Source: an uncultured Collinsella sp.
GTDB lineage: Bacteria; Actinomycetota; Coriobacteriia; Coriobacteriales; Coriobacteriaceae
Assembly: GCA_902475245.1 (NCBI GenBank)
Contig: CABRYP010000003.1
Span: forward strand, 62,001 to 126,000
DNA length: 64,000 bases
Reading direction: 5' to 3'
A program made the translations under genes and the position numbers. Shown piece after piece: positions 43,417 through 53,003 of the stretch (its first letter is position 1; each line of letters starts with the position of its first letter). A model generated the notes under the pieces. The model did no database searches and had not been told where the DNA came from. It worked only from the letters and a program-made list of their open reading frames with translations.

Positions 43417-43673
43417 CCACCAACATCACCACAAAGGTGCCTGTCCCCAATGTGGTGGCTTGGAACACGTGGACGAAACAGGTTTGAAACACGGGTTTTG
43501 CATGTCAGGCACTCAAAAACGCCTCTACCTGCATCGTAATCAAAACGAAACATCTGCTCGTCGGCTTATGCGAAACTTTCCCGCAACAGTGCGATATTAT
43601 CCATACACGATAAAGTTCGCGGCGCATAGGGTGCCGCGACCAACATTTTTCGTTTCCCATCATTGGAGGAAGC

Positions 43674-45029
43674 ATGAGCTACACGCAGAAAGTTCTCGAA
43701 GAGCTCAAGGCCCGCTATCCCGAGCAGCCTGAGTTCATCCAGGCCGCGACCGAGATCCTCGGCACCATCCAGCCGGCGCTCGACGCCCACCCCGAGTACG
43801 AGGAGGCCGCCCTGCTGGAGCGCCTCGTCGAGCCTGAGCGTATCGTCATGTTCCGTGTTCCCTGGGTCGACGACCAGGGCAAGGTTCAGGTCAACCGCGG
43901 TTACCGTGTCGAGTTCAACTCTGCCATTGGACCCTACAAGGGCGGCCTGCGCTTTAACCCGACGGTCACTCTGGGTATGCTCAAGTTCCTGGGCCTGGAG
44001 CAGATCCTCAAGAACAGCCTGACCACCCTGCCCATGGGCGGCGGCAAGGGCGGCTCCGACTTTGACCCCAAGGGCAAGTCCAACAACGAGATCATGCACT
44101 TCTGTCAGTCCTTCATGACCGAGCTCTATCGCCACATCGGCCCCAACACCGACGTTCCCGCCGGCGACCTGGGCGTTGGCGGCCGCGAGGTTGCCTACCT
44201 GTTCGGTCAGTACAAGCGCCTGACCAACGAGTGGACCGGCGTCCTTACCGGCAAGGGCCTCTCCTTTGGCGGCTCGCTTGCCCGTACCGAGGCCACCGGC
44301 TACGGCCTGGCCTACTTTGTGGACGAGTACCTCAAGAGCCGCGGCGACTCCTTCGAGGGCAAGAACGTCGTCGTTCACGGCTCCGGCAACGTCGCCATCT
44401 ACGCCGTCCAGAAGGTCTCCCAGCTCGGCGGCAAGGTGCTGGCCTGCTCCGATACTCACGGCTGGGTCGAGGATCCCGACGGCATCGACTACACCGTGCT
44501 CGAGCACGTCTACAACAAGAAGCGCTCCGGCCACGACAAGGGCGTTACGCTCGCTATGTACGTTGACGAGAAGCCCAACGCCGTGTGGCACGAGGGCGAC
44601 GGCCGTGGCGTTTGGCAGCTGCCCTGCGACATCGCGCTGCCCTGCGCTCGCGAGAACACGCTGCTGCTCGAGGACGCCCAGGCGCTCGTCGCCAACGGCT
44701 GCAAGGTGGTCGGCGAGGGCGCGAACATGCCCACGACCATCGAGGCCACGACTTACTTCCAGGAGAACGGCGTTGCCTTTATGCCCGGTAAGGCTGCCAA
44801 CGCCGGCGGCGTGCTCGTGTCCGGCCTGGAGATGAGCCAGAACGCCGAGCATCTGTCCTGGACCTTCGAGGAGGTCGACGGCAAGCTCGAGCAGCTCATG
44901 CGCGGCATGTTCCACAACGTGGACGACACCGCCAAGGAGTACGGCCAGGAGGGTAACTTTGTCATGGGCGCCAACATCGCCGGCTTCCTGAAGGTCGCCG
45001 ACGCCATGCTCGCCCAGGGCGTCTGCTAA
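43674..45029 (+). CDS. gdhA: NADP-type glutamate dehydrogenase
   Basis: A hexameric enzyme of 451 residues that makes glutamate from 2-oxoglutarate and ammonia. The substrate site is seen in GPYKGGLRFNPTV and LPMGGGKGGSDFDPKGKS with the catalytic Lys. The dinucleotide fold begins at VVVHGSGNVAIYAVQK. Length and N-terminus fit the small NADP-dependent class. GGAGGAAGC lies before the ATG. The gene is alone and ends in a terminator. Confidence 0.95.
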   Translation: MSYTQKVLEELKARYPEQPEFIQAATEILGTIQPALDAHPEYEEAALLERLVEPERIVMFRVPWVDDQGKVQVNRGYRVEFNSAIGPYKGGLRFNPTVTLGMLKFLGLEQILKNSLTTLPMGGGKGGSDFDPKGKSNNEIMHFCQSFMTELYRHIGPNTDVPAGDLGVGGREVAYLFGQYKRLTNEWTGVLTGKGLSFGGSLARTEATGYGLAYFVDEYLKSRGDSFEGKNVVVHGSGNVAIYAVQKVSQLGGKVLACSDTHGWVEDPDGIDYTVLEHVYNKKRSGHDKGVTLAMYVDEKPNAVWHEGDGRGVWQLPCDIALPCARENTLLLEDAQALVANGCKVVGEGANMPTTIEATTYFQENGVAFMPGKAANAGGVLVSGLEMSQNAEHLSWTFEEVDGKLEQLMRGMFHNVDDTAKEYGQEGNFVMGANIAGFLKVADAMLAQGVC

Positions 45030-45055
45030 ATCTTCGCTCGACATAGCATGTGATG

Positions 45056-45089
45056 AGGCTTCCAGCCATTCCGGCTGGGAGCCTTTTTT
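45056..45089 (+). terminator. Intrinsic terminator of gdhA
   Basis: Stem AGGCTTCCAGCC with GGCTGGGAGCCT (one wobble pair), five-base loop, six T. Confidence 0.9.
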
Positions 45090-45149
45090 GATCCGTTGGG
45101 GACGGAGGAAAACGGATCATTATGTCTCGGCCCTCTGCCGGCCGCCCCT

Positions 45150-45220
45150 TAAGTTGCGGTGAAATACGGACTGTTGGGCGCCCTAAGCCCGACAAACAGT
45201 CCGTATTTCACCGCAAGTTA
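45150..45220. repeat. Palindromic repeat family A, copy 4
   Basis: TAAGTTGCGGTGAAATACGGA and complement, with the inner arms continuing through CTGTT/AACAG and TTGGGC/GCCCGA. One outer base differs (CCGCAAGTTA on the right). It lies between gdhA and the molybdenum hydroxylase operon. Confidence 0.85.
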
Positions 45221-45301
45221 TGGATGGGAGGGAGGTTTTTGTGCTGTGGAAGGTCGCGGCCCTTCGTTTGGTACACTTAAAAGTACTGGACAAGTGAAGA
45301 G

Positions 45302-46216
45302 ATGGGGGAGAACGTGCTCAAGTTCGGTACCTACGTCCGCGTTGGAAACGCGGCCGAAGCCTATGAGCTCTTACAGAAGAACCGCAACAACAAGATTGTG
45401 GGCGGCGGCATCTGGATGCGCCTGGGTTCGCGTCGCGTGGCGACGGCGATTGACCTTTCGGCCTGCGGACTCGATCAGATCGAGGAGACCGAGACCGAGT
45501 TTCGCATCGGTGCCATGTGTACCCTGCACCAGCTCGAGCGTCATGCCGAGCTCAACGCGCTTGTCAACCATGTCTTTGAGTTCGCCGTCCACGATATCGT
45601 GGGCGTGCAGCTGCGTAACACCGCCACGGTGGGCGGCAGCATTTACGGTCGCTTTGGTTTCTCGGACGTGCTCTCGGCATTTTTGGCGCTCGATTCGTAC
45701 GTTGAGTTGACGGGCGCCGGCCGCGTGCCGCTCGCCGAGTTCGTGGACATGGGCTACGTGCGCGACGTGATCGAGCACGTGGTGGTCGTTAAGCACGATT
45801 ACCGCGCAAGCTATGAGGCCGTGCGCAAGGCCGCGACCGACTTCCCCTCCTTAAACGTCACCGCCGCCTGGTGGGACAACAGCTGGCATGTCACCGTGGG
45901 CGCCCGCCCGCTGCGCGCGTCCCTGCTGCGGGGCGAGGCATGCGGCCTGGTGAACGAGCAACCTTCCGAGGACGAGCTGCGCGCACTGGCCGCATCCGTG
46001 CGTGCCCTGAGCTACGGCACTAACTTGTGGGGCTCGGCTGACTACCGCCGCCGCATCTCGGCCCCGCTGGCGATTCAGGCTGTACGTCGTGCCGCCGGCA
46101 TCGAGCTTTCGGCCGCGCTTGCCCGCGAGCTCGAGACCGTGCAAGTGCCTAAGTTTGCCACGGACGAGTATTCCTGCCGCCGCGTGCCCGGCGTCGATTC
46201 TAGCGAGGTGCGCTAA
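45302..46216 (+). CDS. Molybdenum hydroxylase FAD-binding subunit
   Basis: A 304-residue subunit of the CoxM/XdhB/YgfM type that binds FAD and passes electrons to an acceptor. Flavin contacts are seen in KIVGGGIWMRLG near residue 35 and in NTATVGGSIYGRFGFSDV near 110. It overlaps the next gene by one base (TAATG), and the two form a two-subunit hydroxylase. The ATG at 45302 has only a weak GAAGAG upstream; GTG 45314 is an alternative. Confidence 0.85.
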   Translation: MGENVLKFGTYVRVGNAAEAYELLQKNRNNKIVGGGIWMRLGSRRVATAIDLSACGLDQIEETETEFRIGAMCTLHQLERHAELNALVNHVFEFAVHDIVGVQLRNTATVGGSIYGRFGFSDVLSAFLALDSYVELTGAGRVPLAEFVDMGYVRDVIEHVVVVKHDYRASYEAVRKAATDFPSLNVTAAWWDNSWHVTVGARPLRASLLRGEACGLVNEQPSEDELRALAASVRALSYGTNLWGSADYRRRISAPLAIQAVRRAAGIELSAALARELETVQVPKFATDEYSCRRVPGVDSSEVR

Positions 46217-49047
46217 TGGCTGCCAAACTCATCGATCTTTCCTTTACGCTCAACGGCCGCAAGGTCAAGGTTCAGATTGCCCCCGATACCATGCTCTTTG
46301 CACTGCTGCGCGAGCAGGGTTGCGCATCGGTGCGCTGCGCCTGTGAGACCACCAACTGCGGCCTGTGCACGGTGTGGCTCGATGGCGATCCGGTGCTGAG
46401 CTGCTCGGTTCCCGCCGCGCGCGTCGAGGGCCGCTCCATCACCACCCTCGAGGGCCTCAAGGCCGAGTCCGAGGCGCTCGCCCGCGCAATGGCTGCCGAA
46501 GGTGCCGAGCAGTGCGGTTTTTGCGCCCCCGGCCTCATCATGAACGTGCTGGCGCTTGCCCGCGCCGCCAAGGAGGACCCGAGCCTCGTTGCCACGCGCG
46601 AGGAGCTCTCGCGCCAGCTCGCCGGCAACCTCTGCCGCTGCAGCGGCTACGAGAGCCAGCTGCGCGCCATCGTGCGCTTCCTTAACGAGTCCGGCGTTCA
46701 GGTGGGCTTTGAGATGCCCGAGCTGCCGGTCAACGACACCAGCTGCGACGGTGTCTCGTACAAGCAGATTACCCACAAGCAGCCCAAGAAGGACTCGAAG
46801 GCCCTGCTTGAGGGGCGTCCCGTCTACACGGGCGACCTGGTGCCCGCCGGCGCCCTGATCGTCAAGCTCAAGCGCAGCCCGTATGCCCGCGCCAAGATCC
46901 GCTCCATCGATACGTCGCGCGCCCTGAAGGTGCCCGGCGTGGTGGGCGTCTACACCTACGAGGACGTGCCCAAGCGCCGCTTTACCATTGCCGGCCAGAG
47001 CTATCCGCAGCCGAGTCCCTACGACCGCCTGATTCTCGAGAACCTCGTGCGCTATCAAAACGAGGAAGTGGCGATCGTCGCCGCCGAGACTGAGGAGGCC
47101 GCCGACAAGGCGCTCAAGCTCATCAAGGTCGACTACGAGGTGCTCGAGCCCCTGCTCGACTTTACCCAGGCGCTCGATAACGACATCGTGGTCCACCCCG
47201 AGGGCGACGTAACCTTTATGTTCCCGCAGGGCGGCGACGTTGCTCGCAACCTGTTGTGCAGCGGCACCAGCGATTTTGGCGACCTCGACGAGGCATTCGC
47301 CCAGAGCGACATCGTCTTTGAGCGCACCTACACGAGCCAGGCCACGCAGACCGCGCCCATGGAGACCTTCCGCGCCTTCGCGACGACCGATGCGTTCGGC
47401 CGCATCTCGGTGACCACCTCGACGCAGGTGCCCTTCCACGTGCGCCGCATGGTCGCGCAGTCGCTCGACATTCCGCAGTCACAGGTGCAGGTCATTAAGC
47501 CGCGCATCGGTGGCGGCTTTGGCTCCAAGCAGACGGGCTGCTGCGAGATCTTCGTGGCGTTCGTCACTCAGCAGACCGGCCGTCCAAGCTATTGCTGCTA
47601 CACCCGCGAGGAGACCATCACTGCGGGCAACTCGCGCCACCAGATGCAGATGACCGTTAAGCTGGGCGCCATGAACGACGGCACCATCACGGCCATCGAT
47701 CTGCATACGCTGTCCAACGCCGGTGCTTATGGCGAGCACGCTACCACGACGATCGGCCTTTCGGGCCACAAGAGCCTGCCCATCTACAACCACGTGAAGG
47801 CGAGTCGCTTTAGCTGGGACGCCGTCTACACCAATACCAACCGCGGCGGCGCGTATCGCGGCTACGGTGCCACCCAGGGCCAGTTTGCCGTCGAGAGCGC
47901 CGTCAACGAGCTTGCCGACATGCTGCACATGGATCCCGCCGACCTGCGCCTTAAGAACATCGTGCGCGAGGGCGAGATCATGCCGCAGTACTACAACGAG
48001 AAGCTCAACGCCTGCGCGCTCGACCGCTGCCTGCTTCGCGCGATGGACATGATCGGCTGGCGCGACAAGCCGCTGGCCGTGGACCTGGGCGACCGCGTGC
48101 GTGCTCTGGGCTGCGCGCTCACCATGCAGGGCTCGGGTATCTCCAATGTGGATATCGCCGGCATCGACATGCGCCTTGAAGAGGACGGCTTCATTACCAT
48201 CGGCACCGGCGCCACCGATAACGGCATGGGCGTCGACACGATCCTGGCGCAGATCGCCGCCGAGGAGCTGGGTGTGGAGAGCTCGCTCATTGTGGTACGC
48301 GGCGTGGACACCGATGTGTCGCCGTTCGACGCCGGCTCGTACGCGAGCTCGGGTACGTACGTGACGGGCCTTGCAGCCAAGAACGCCGCGACCGAGCTGC
48401 GTGAGAAGATTTGCGCCAAGGCCGCCCAGATGTGGGACGTGGACGCCGCCGACGTGGTCTTTGATGGCCAGTACGTGCGCCTGTCCGACGAGCGTGCCGC
48501 GCGCGAGCAGAACCGCTACCTCACGCTGCGCGACTTTGCCAACCTGTGCGTCAAGAATATCGCAGGCGGCGACGCGCTCACCTCGCACGCCTCTGCCTGC
48601 CTGCCCGTTTCGCCTCCGCCGTTTATGGCCGGTATTGCCGAGGTCGAGGTCGACAAGGCCACCGGCAAGGTGGCTGTGGTGGACTACGCGGCGGCCGTCG
48701 ACTGCGGTACCGTGATCAACGAGGCGCTCGCGCGCGTCCAGGCCGAGGGCGGTATTGCCCAAGGTATCGGCCACGCGCTCTATGAGATCGTCGAGCACGA
48801 CGATCGCGGCCGCCTGCGTACCGGCAACTTTATGAGCTACAAGCTGCCCACGCGCCTGGATATCGGCAGCATTCGCGTGGCCTTTGAGCCGAGCTACGAG
48901 CCGACGGGCCCGTTTGGCGCCAAGTCGATCGGCGAGGTCGTCATCAACACGCCGCTCGCCGCCGTGGCCTCGGCCGTCGCACACGCCACCGGACACCAGG
49001 TGCGCTCGCTGCCCATCACGCCCGAGAAGGCCCTGCTGGGGGAGTAG
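46216..49047 (+). CDS. Molybdenum hydroxylase, fused [2Fe-2S] and molybdopterin subunit (XdhD-like)
   Basis: A 943-residue fusion. Residues 1-155 form the iron-sulfur part with CACETTNCGLC for the plant-type cluster and CGFCAPG plus CRCSGY for the second. The rest is the Mo-binding part of the xanthine oxidase family (GGGFGSKQTG, then GGAYRGYGATQGQF), with the catalytic Glu in GAKSIGEVVINTP. Length and fused layout resemble E. coli XdhD (YgfN) and the selenium-dependent molybdenum hydroxylases. With the FAD subunit it should hydroxylate a purine or similar heterocycle. Whether it holds a labile Se ligand cannot be read from sequence. No yqeB/yqeC maturation genes lie nearby. Confidence 0.85.
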   Translation: MAAKLIDLSFTLNGRKVKVQIAPDTMLFALLREQGCASVRCACETTNCGLCTVWLDGDPVLSCSVPAARVEGRSITTLEGLKAESEALARAMAAEGAEQCGFCAPGLIMNVLALARAAKEDPSLVATREELSRQLAGNLCRCSGYESQLRAIVRFLNESGVQVGFEMPELPVNDTSCDGVSYKQITHKQPKKDSKALLEGRPVYTGDLVPAGALIVKLKRSPYARAKIRSIDTSRALKVPGVVGVYTYEDVPKRRFTIAGQSYPQPSPYDRLILENLVRYQNEEVAIVAAETEEAADKALKLIKVDYEVLEPLLDFTQALDNDIVVHPEGDVTFMFPQGGDVARNLLCSGTSDFGDLDEAFAQSDIVFERTYTSQATQTAPMETFRAFATTDAFGRISVTTSTQVPFHVRRMVAQSLDIPQSQVQVIKPRIGGGFGSKQTGCCEIFVAFVTQQTGRPSYCCYTREETITAGNSRHQMQMTVKLGAMNDGTITAIDLHTLSNAGAYGEHATTTIGLSGHKSLPIYNHVKASRFSWDAVYTNTNRGGAYRGYGATQGQFAVESAVNELADMLHMDPADLRLKNIVREGEIMPQYYNEKLNACALDRCLLRAMDMIGWRDKPLAVDLGDRVRALGCALTMQGSGISNVDIAGIDMRLEEDGFITIGTGATDNGMGVDTILAQIAAEELGVESSLIVVRGVDTDVSPFDAGSYASSGTYVTGLAAKNAATELREKICAKAAQMWDVDAADVVFDGQYVRLSDERAAREQNRYLTLRDFANLCVKNIAGGDALTSHASACLPVSPPPFMAGIAEVEVDKATGKVAVVDYAAAVDCGTVINEALARVQAEGGIAQGIGHALYEIVEHDDRGRLRTGNFMSYKLPTRLDIGSIRVAFEPSYEPTGPFGAKSIGEVVINTPLAAVASAVAHATGHQVRSLPITPEKALLGE

Positions 49048-49071
49048 CGGGTCAGCGAACAAGTCGTAATT

Positions 49072-49101
49072 GGCGGGGCGGGGCAACTCGCCCCGCCTTT
49101 T
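49072..49101 (+). terminator. Terminator of the molybdenum hydroxylase operon
   Basis: Stem GGCGGGGCG with CGCCCCGCC, eight-base loop, then TTTT. Confidence 0.85.
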
Positions 49102-49187
49102 GCACTCGTGGTGAGGTCGTGAGCCTGTAAAACGTGTGCGTGCGCTTGTCGCTCGTATCTGCTATCATTCCTAATCTGTGCGCTCAT

Positions 49188-49271
49188 GCGGGCGTGGCGG
49201 AATTGGTAGACGCGCCAGATTTAGGTTCTGGTGGGATTCCCGTGAAGGTTCGAGTCCTTTCGCCCGCACCA
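49188..49271 (+). tRNA. tRNA-Leu (anticodon TAG)
   Basis: 84 bases with encoded CCA. Acceptor GCGGGCG pairs with CGCCCGC. The anticodon arm CCAGA-TTTAGGT-TCTGG contains TAG, and the long variable arm (TGGGATTCCCGT) is a class II feature. Lies 90 bases before tig. Confidence 0.95.
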
Positions 49272-49361
49272 ACGCACCCGCGTTGGCTTATGCCCTCGCG
49301 ACGCTTGTTGCATAAAGGTACCAGCACCTCAGATAAGCTGGGCAGTATGAGGAGGAACGTG

Positions 49362-50660
49362 TTGAACATCACCGCTTCTGACGTCAAGGACGCCAAGCTC
49401 ACCGCTACGGTCACCATCCCGGCCGCCGACGTCGACGCCGCGATCAAGAAGGCCTACAAGGAGACCGCCAAGAAGTACCGCTTCCCGGGCTTCCGCGCCG
49501 GTAAGGCCCCCCGTCCGGTCATCGACTCTGCTCTTGGCACCGAGGCTACCCTCGCTCAGGCCACCAACGACCTGATCGCCGCCAACGAGCCCGCCGTCCT
49601 CAACGAGCTGGACATCGTCCCCACCAAGAACGGTGACTACAAGGAGCTCGACCTCGCCAAGGATCACGAGGACTACACCTACACCGTCGAGTTCTCCCTG
49701 CGTCCCGCTGCTGAGCTCTCCTCCTTCGACGCTGTCGAGATCGAGATGCCCCCTGCGGAGGTCACCGAGTCCGAGATCAACAACCAGGTTGAGATGCTCC
49801 TCAACTACCGTGCCACCTTCGAGGACGTCGAGGGTCGCGCCATCGAGGCTGACGACTATGTGACTGTCGATCTCAAGGCCGTCGAGAACGCCGACAACTT
49901 TGCTGCCGAGGGCCGCATGCTCATCGCCGGTAGCGACAGCAACCCCAAGGAGTTCAACGAGGCCCTGATCGGCGCCAACGTTGACGACGTCAAGACCGTC
50001 ACCTGGACCGACGAGGTCGAGGAGGGCGAGGAGGCCGAGACCCACACCGTCGAGGTCACCGTCAAGGGCATCAAGGTCCGCAACACCCCCGAGCTCACCG
50101 ACGAGCTCGTCAAGTCCGACTTTGGCTTTGACAGCATCGACGCCATGCGCGACGCCATCAAGATCGAGATCGAGCAGGACAAGGCTTCCCGCCTCCCGGC
50201 CGAGAAGGAGAACCGTTGCGTCTCCGCTCTCGCCGAGCGCCTGCAGCTCGATGAGATGGACGCCGACTATGAGCAGTCCGTCTTTGAGGAGCTTGGCCAG
50301 AACTTCCTGTCCAACCTCGCTGCCCGCGGCATGACGCTCGACACCTGGCTGCCCGCTTCCGGTCTGACCATGGAGCAGTTCATCGGCGACCTGCACAAGC
50401 AGGCCAACGACGTTGCCCGTGAGTCCCTGGCTCTCGACGCCCTCGCCCGTGAGCTCAAGATCGAGGTCACCGAGGACGACGTCAACGCCGAGTTCGAGAA
50501 GGCCGGCGTCAAGGACGTCGAGACTTCCAAGGCTGAGTTCATCGCCGATGGCCGTATGCCTGCCGTCCGCGAGTCCATCCGTCGCTCCAAGGCCGTCGAC
50601 CACCTGGTCGAAAACGCCAAGGTGACCGAGGTCGACGAGACCGCCAAGGACGCCGAGTAA
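49362..50660 (+). CDS. tig: Trigger factor
   Basis: A ribosome-bound chaperone and peptidyl-prolyl isomerase of about 432 residues. The ribosome-docking signature is FPGFRAGKAPRPVI near residue 41; the FKBP-type domain spans roughly 150-240 and the rest is the C-terminal chaperone arm. The start is uncertain: AGGAGG at 49350-49355 points to TTG 49362 (spacing six) or GTG 49359; an ATG at 49347 overlaps the binding site itself. Very regular codon use, with GCC, GTC and CTC preferred, suggests high expression. clpP and clpX follow, as often in bacteria. Confidence 0.93.
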   Translation: MNITASDVKDAKLTATVTIPAADVDAAIKKAYKETAKKYRFPGFRAGKAPRPVIDSALGTEATLAQATNDLIAANEPAVLNELDIVPTKNGDYKELDLAKDHEDYTYTVEFSLRPAAELSSFDAVEIEMPPAEVTESEINNQVEMLLNYRATFEDVEGRAIEADDYVTVDLKAVENADNFAAEGRMLIAGSDSNPKEFNEALIGANVDDVKTVTWTDEVEEGEEAETHTVEVTVKGIKVRNTPELTDELVKSDFGFDSIDAMRDAIKIEIEQDKASRLPAEKENRCVSALAERLQLDEMDADYEQSVFEELGQNFLSNLAARGMTLDTWLPASGLTMEQFIGDLHKQANDVARESLALDALARELKIEVTEDDVNAEFEKAGVKDVETSKAEFIADGRMPAVRESIRRSKAVDHLVENAKVTEVDETAKDAE

Positions 50661-50736
50661 TTCTCGCCACCTTGCCCGCGAGCGCATGCGTGCGCCCGTG
50701 ATGGGGTAAAGTTATACACCGGTTATCCGGTAGCTT

Positions 50737-50782
50737 CGTACGGTGCCAGCCAATGCATAGCATGCGGGCACCGTACGTTTAT
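50737..50782 (+). terminator. Terminator of tig
   Basis: An 11-bp perfect stem CGTACGGTGCC with GGCACCGTACG, 19-base loop, then TTTATC. Confidence 0.8.
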
Positions 50783-50823
50783 CTAGAACCAATTTGGTCC
50801 GCAAGAGAGAAATGGAGATGCGT

Positions 50824-51444
50824 ATGATCGCTAAGTTCGATTCCGCCCTCGTGCCATACGTTATCGAGCAGACGCCGCGCGGCGAGCGCAGCTACGATAT
50901 CTATTCGCGCCTGCTCAACGACCGCATCATCTTCTTGGGCGAGGAGATCAACTCCGTCAGCGCCAACCTGGTCGTTGCCCAGCTGCTGCATCTTGAGAGC
51001 CAGGATGCCGAGAAGGATATCTCGCTCTATATCAATTCGCCCGGTGGCGAGGTCTACTCCGGCCTGGCAATTCTGGACACCATGAACTTCATTAAGCCGC
51101 AGGTCTCCACCATCTGCGTCGGTATGGCCGCGTCTATGGCCGCTGTGCTGCTTTCGGCCGGAGCCAAGGGTAAGCGCTTCTGCCTGCCTCACTCCAAGGT
51201 TATGATTCACCAGCCCAGCGGCGGTGCCCAGGGCCAGCAGACCGAGATCGAGATCGTGGCCGAGGAGATCAAGAAGACCCGCCGCGAGCTCAACCAGATC
51301 CTGTCCGACGCCTCTGGCCAGCCCATCGAGAAGGTCCAGGCCGACACCGAGCGCGACAACTACCTGACCGCTGCCGAGGCCCTCGACTACGGCCTGATCG
51401 ACCGTATCGTCACCTCGCGCGACCTTGCCGCGAAGGACGCCTAG
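50824..51444 (+). CDS. clpP: ATP-dependent Clp protease proteolytic subunit
   Basis: A 206-residue serine protease forming a 14-mer barrel with ClpX. The catalytic triad is seen as Ser in GMAASMAAVLLS, His in SKVMIHQPSGG and Asp in TERDNYL. The ATG at 50824 is chosen because GGAG lies six bases before it and the product starts MIAKFDSALVPYV; two earlier in-frame ATGs (50812, 50818) precede the binding site. clpX begins one base after the stop. Confidence 0.95.
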   Translation: MIAKFDSALVPYVIEQTPRGERSYDIYSRLLNDRIIFLGEEINSVSANLVVAQLLHLESQDAEKDISLYINSPGGEVYSGLAILDTMNFIKPQVSTICVGMAASMAAVLLSAGAKGKRFCLPHSKVMIHQPSGGAQGQQTEIEIVAEEIKKTRRELNQILSDASGQPIEKVQADTERDNYLTAAEALDYGLIDRIVTSRDLAAKDA

Positions 51445-51445
51445 G

Positions 51446-52852
51446 ATGGCCGGTAACATGCAGGACAACTTTGACGAGAACGGCAACCCCATCCGCTGCT
51501 CCTTCTGCGGAAAAGAGCAGGGGCAGGTTCGCCGCCTTGTAAAGGGTCCGACCAACATCTTTATCTGCGACGAGTGCGTCGCCGCCTGTTCCGAGATTTT
51601 GGAGGAGTCGCTGGCTTCGGACTTTATGGACGCCGCCCGCAACGGCAAGCTGCCGGGCTTCCTCAACGATCACGGCCAGGCTGCATCCCAGCCCGCCGTG
51701 GACCCCGAGTCCGAGGGCTTTGAGCTCGAGGACGACCGCCAGGTCATTACGCATGTGCCGACGCCGCATGAGATCTATGACGAGCTTTCGGCCTATGTCA
51801 TGGGCCAGGAAGACGCCAAGCGCGCCATGTCGGTTGCCGTGTACAACCATTACCGCCGCGTGATCGAGGGCGGTGCTGCGCTTTCGGCCTTTGACGACGG
51901 CTTGGATTCGCAGCTCGACGATGATATGGACGAGGTGGAGCTCGCCAAGTCCAACATTCTGCTGCTCGGCCCCACCGGTACCGGTAAGACGCTTCTGGCG
52001 CAGACGCTCGCGCGCATCCTCGAGGTGCCGTTTGCCATCGCCGACGCCACCGCGCTCACCGAGGCTGGTTACGTGGGCGAGGACGTGGAGAACATCCTGC
52101 TCAAGCTCATCAATGCCGCCGATGGCGATATTGAGCGCGCGCAGGTCGGCATTATCTACGTGGACGAGATCGACAAGATCGCCCGCAAGGCCGAGAACCT
52201 CTCCATCACCCGCGATGTTTCGGGCGAGGGCGTTCAGCAGGCGCTGCTTAAGATTCTTGAGGGTACGGTGGCAAGCGTTCCGCCCACCGGCGGCCGCAAG
52301 CATCCCCAGCAGGAGCTGCTGCAGATCGACACGACCAACATCCTGTTCATCTGCGGCGGTGCCTTTGTTGGTCTGGACAAGATCATCGCCGACCGCGTGG
52401 GCAACAAGGGCGTGGGCTTTAACTCCGAGATTGCCGGCCCCACCTCGGTCGATGAGAACGACCTGCTGCGCCAGGTGCTCCCGCAGGACCTCAACGCCTT
52501 TGGCATGATCCCCGAGTTTGTGGGACGTACGCCTGTCGTCACCCAGACGCAGGCGCTCGACGAGGACGACCTGGTGTCGATCCTGACTGAGCCCAAGAAC
52601 GCCGTGGTGCGTCAGTACCGCAAGATGTTCCAGCTCGAGGACGTTGAGCTTGAGTTTGAGGACGCCGCCCTGCACGAGATCGCCCGCATGGCGCTTGCCC
52701 GCAAGACCGGCGCCCGCGGCCTGCGCTCCATCTGCGAGGACGTGCTGCAGCAGACGATGTTCGACCTCCCCAGCGAGGAGGGCGTCACTAAGGTCATCGT
52801 GACCGAAGCCTCCGTAAAGGGCGATGAACAGCCCCAGCGTATCTACGGCTAA
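51446..52852 (+). CDS. clpX: ATP-dependent Clp protease ATP-binding subunit
   Basis: An AAA+ unfoldase of 468 residues that feeds substrates to ClpP. The N-terminal zinc domain has CSFCGKE and CDECVAAC; Walker A is GPTGTGKT near residue 175 and Walker B is IIYVDEIDK. The C-terminal sensor region KTGARGLRSI is intact. Transcribed with clpP. Confidence 0.95.
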   Translation: MAGNMQDNFDENGNPIRCSFCGKEQGQVRRLVKGPTNIFICDECVAACSEILEESLASDFMDAARNGKLPGFLNDHGQAASQPAVDPESEGFELEDDRQVITHVPTPHEIYDELSAYVMGQEDAKRAMSVAVYNHYRRVIEGGAALSAFDDGLDSQLDDDMDEVELAKSNILLLGPTGTGKTLLAQTLARILEVPFAIADATALTEAGYVGEDVENILLKLINAADGDIERAQVGIIYVDEIDKIARKAENLSITRDVSGEGVQQALLKILEGTVASVPPTGGRKHPQQELLQIDTTNILFICGGAFVGLDKIIADRVGNKGVGFNSEIAGPTSVDENDLLRQVLPQDLNAFGMIPEFVGRTPVVTQTQALDEDDLVSILTEPKNAVVRQYRKMFQLEDVELEFEDAALHEIARMALARKTGARGLRSICEDVLQQTMFDLPSEEGVTKVIVTEASVKGDEQPQRIYG

Positions 52853-52873
52853 ACCAGCCTAAAACGTGTTTGC

Positions 52874-52910
52874 AAATAGCCTCTGACCATTCGCGGTCGG
52901 AGGCTATTTT
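52874..52910 (+). terminator. Terminator of clpPX
   Basis: A 15-bp stem AAATAGCCTCTGACC with its complement (one wobble pair), six-base loop, ending in TATTTTATA. Confidence 0.85.
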
Positions 52911-53003
52911 ATATATGCGCAATAACCCCAACTACCTGTGTTATTCTGTGTGTTTGTTTAAGCCTCAGCGAAGTCATATCAGACTGAAGTAATCGATACC
53001 TAA

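Noticed and set aside
43434..43512. Inverted repeat GTGCCTG / CAGGCAC between the DUF3343 gene and gdhA
   Set aside because: Arms are only seven bases and the spacing is about 65 bases, too weak to report as an element, though it may be a degraded repeat.
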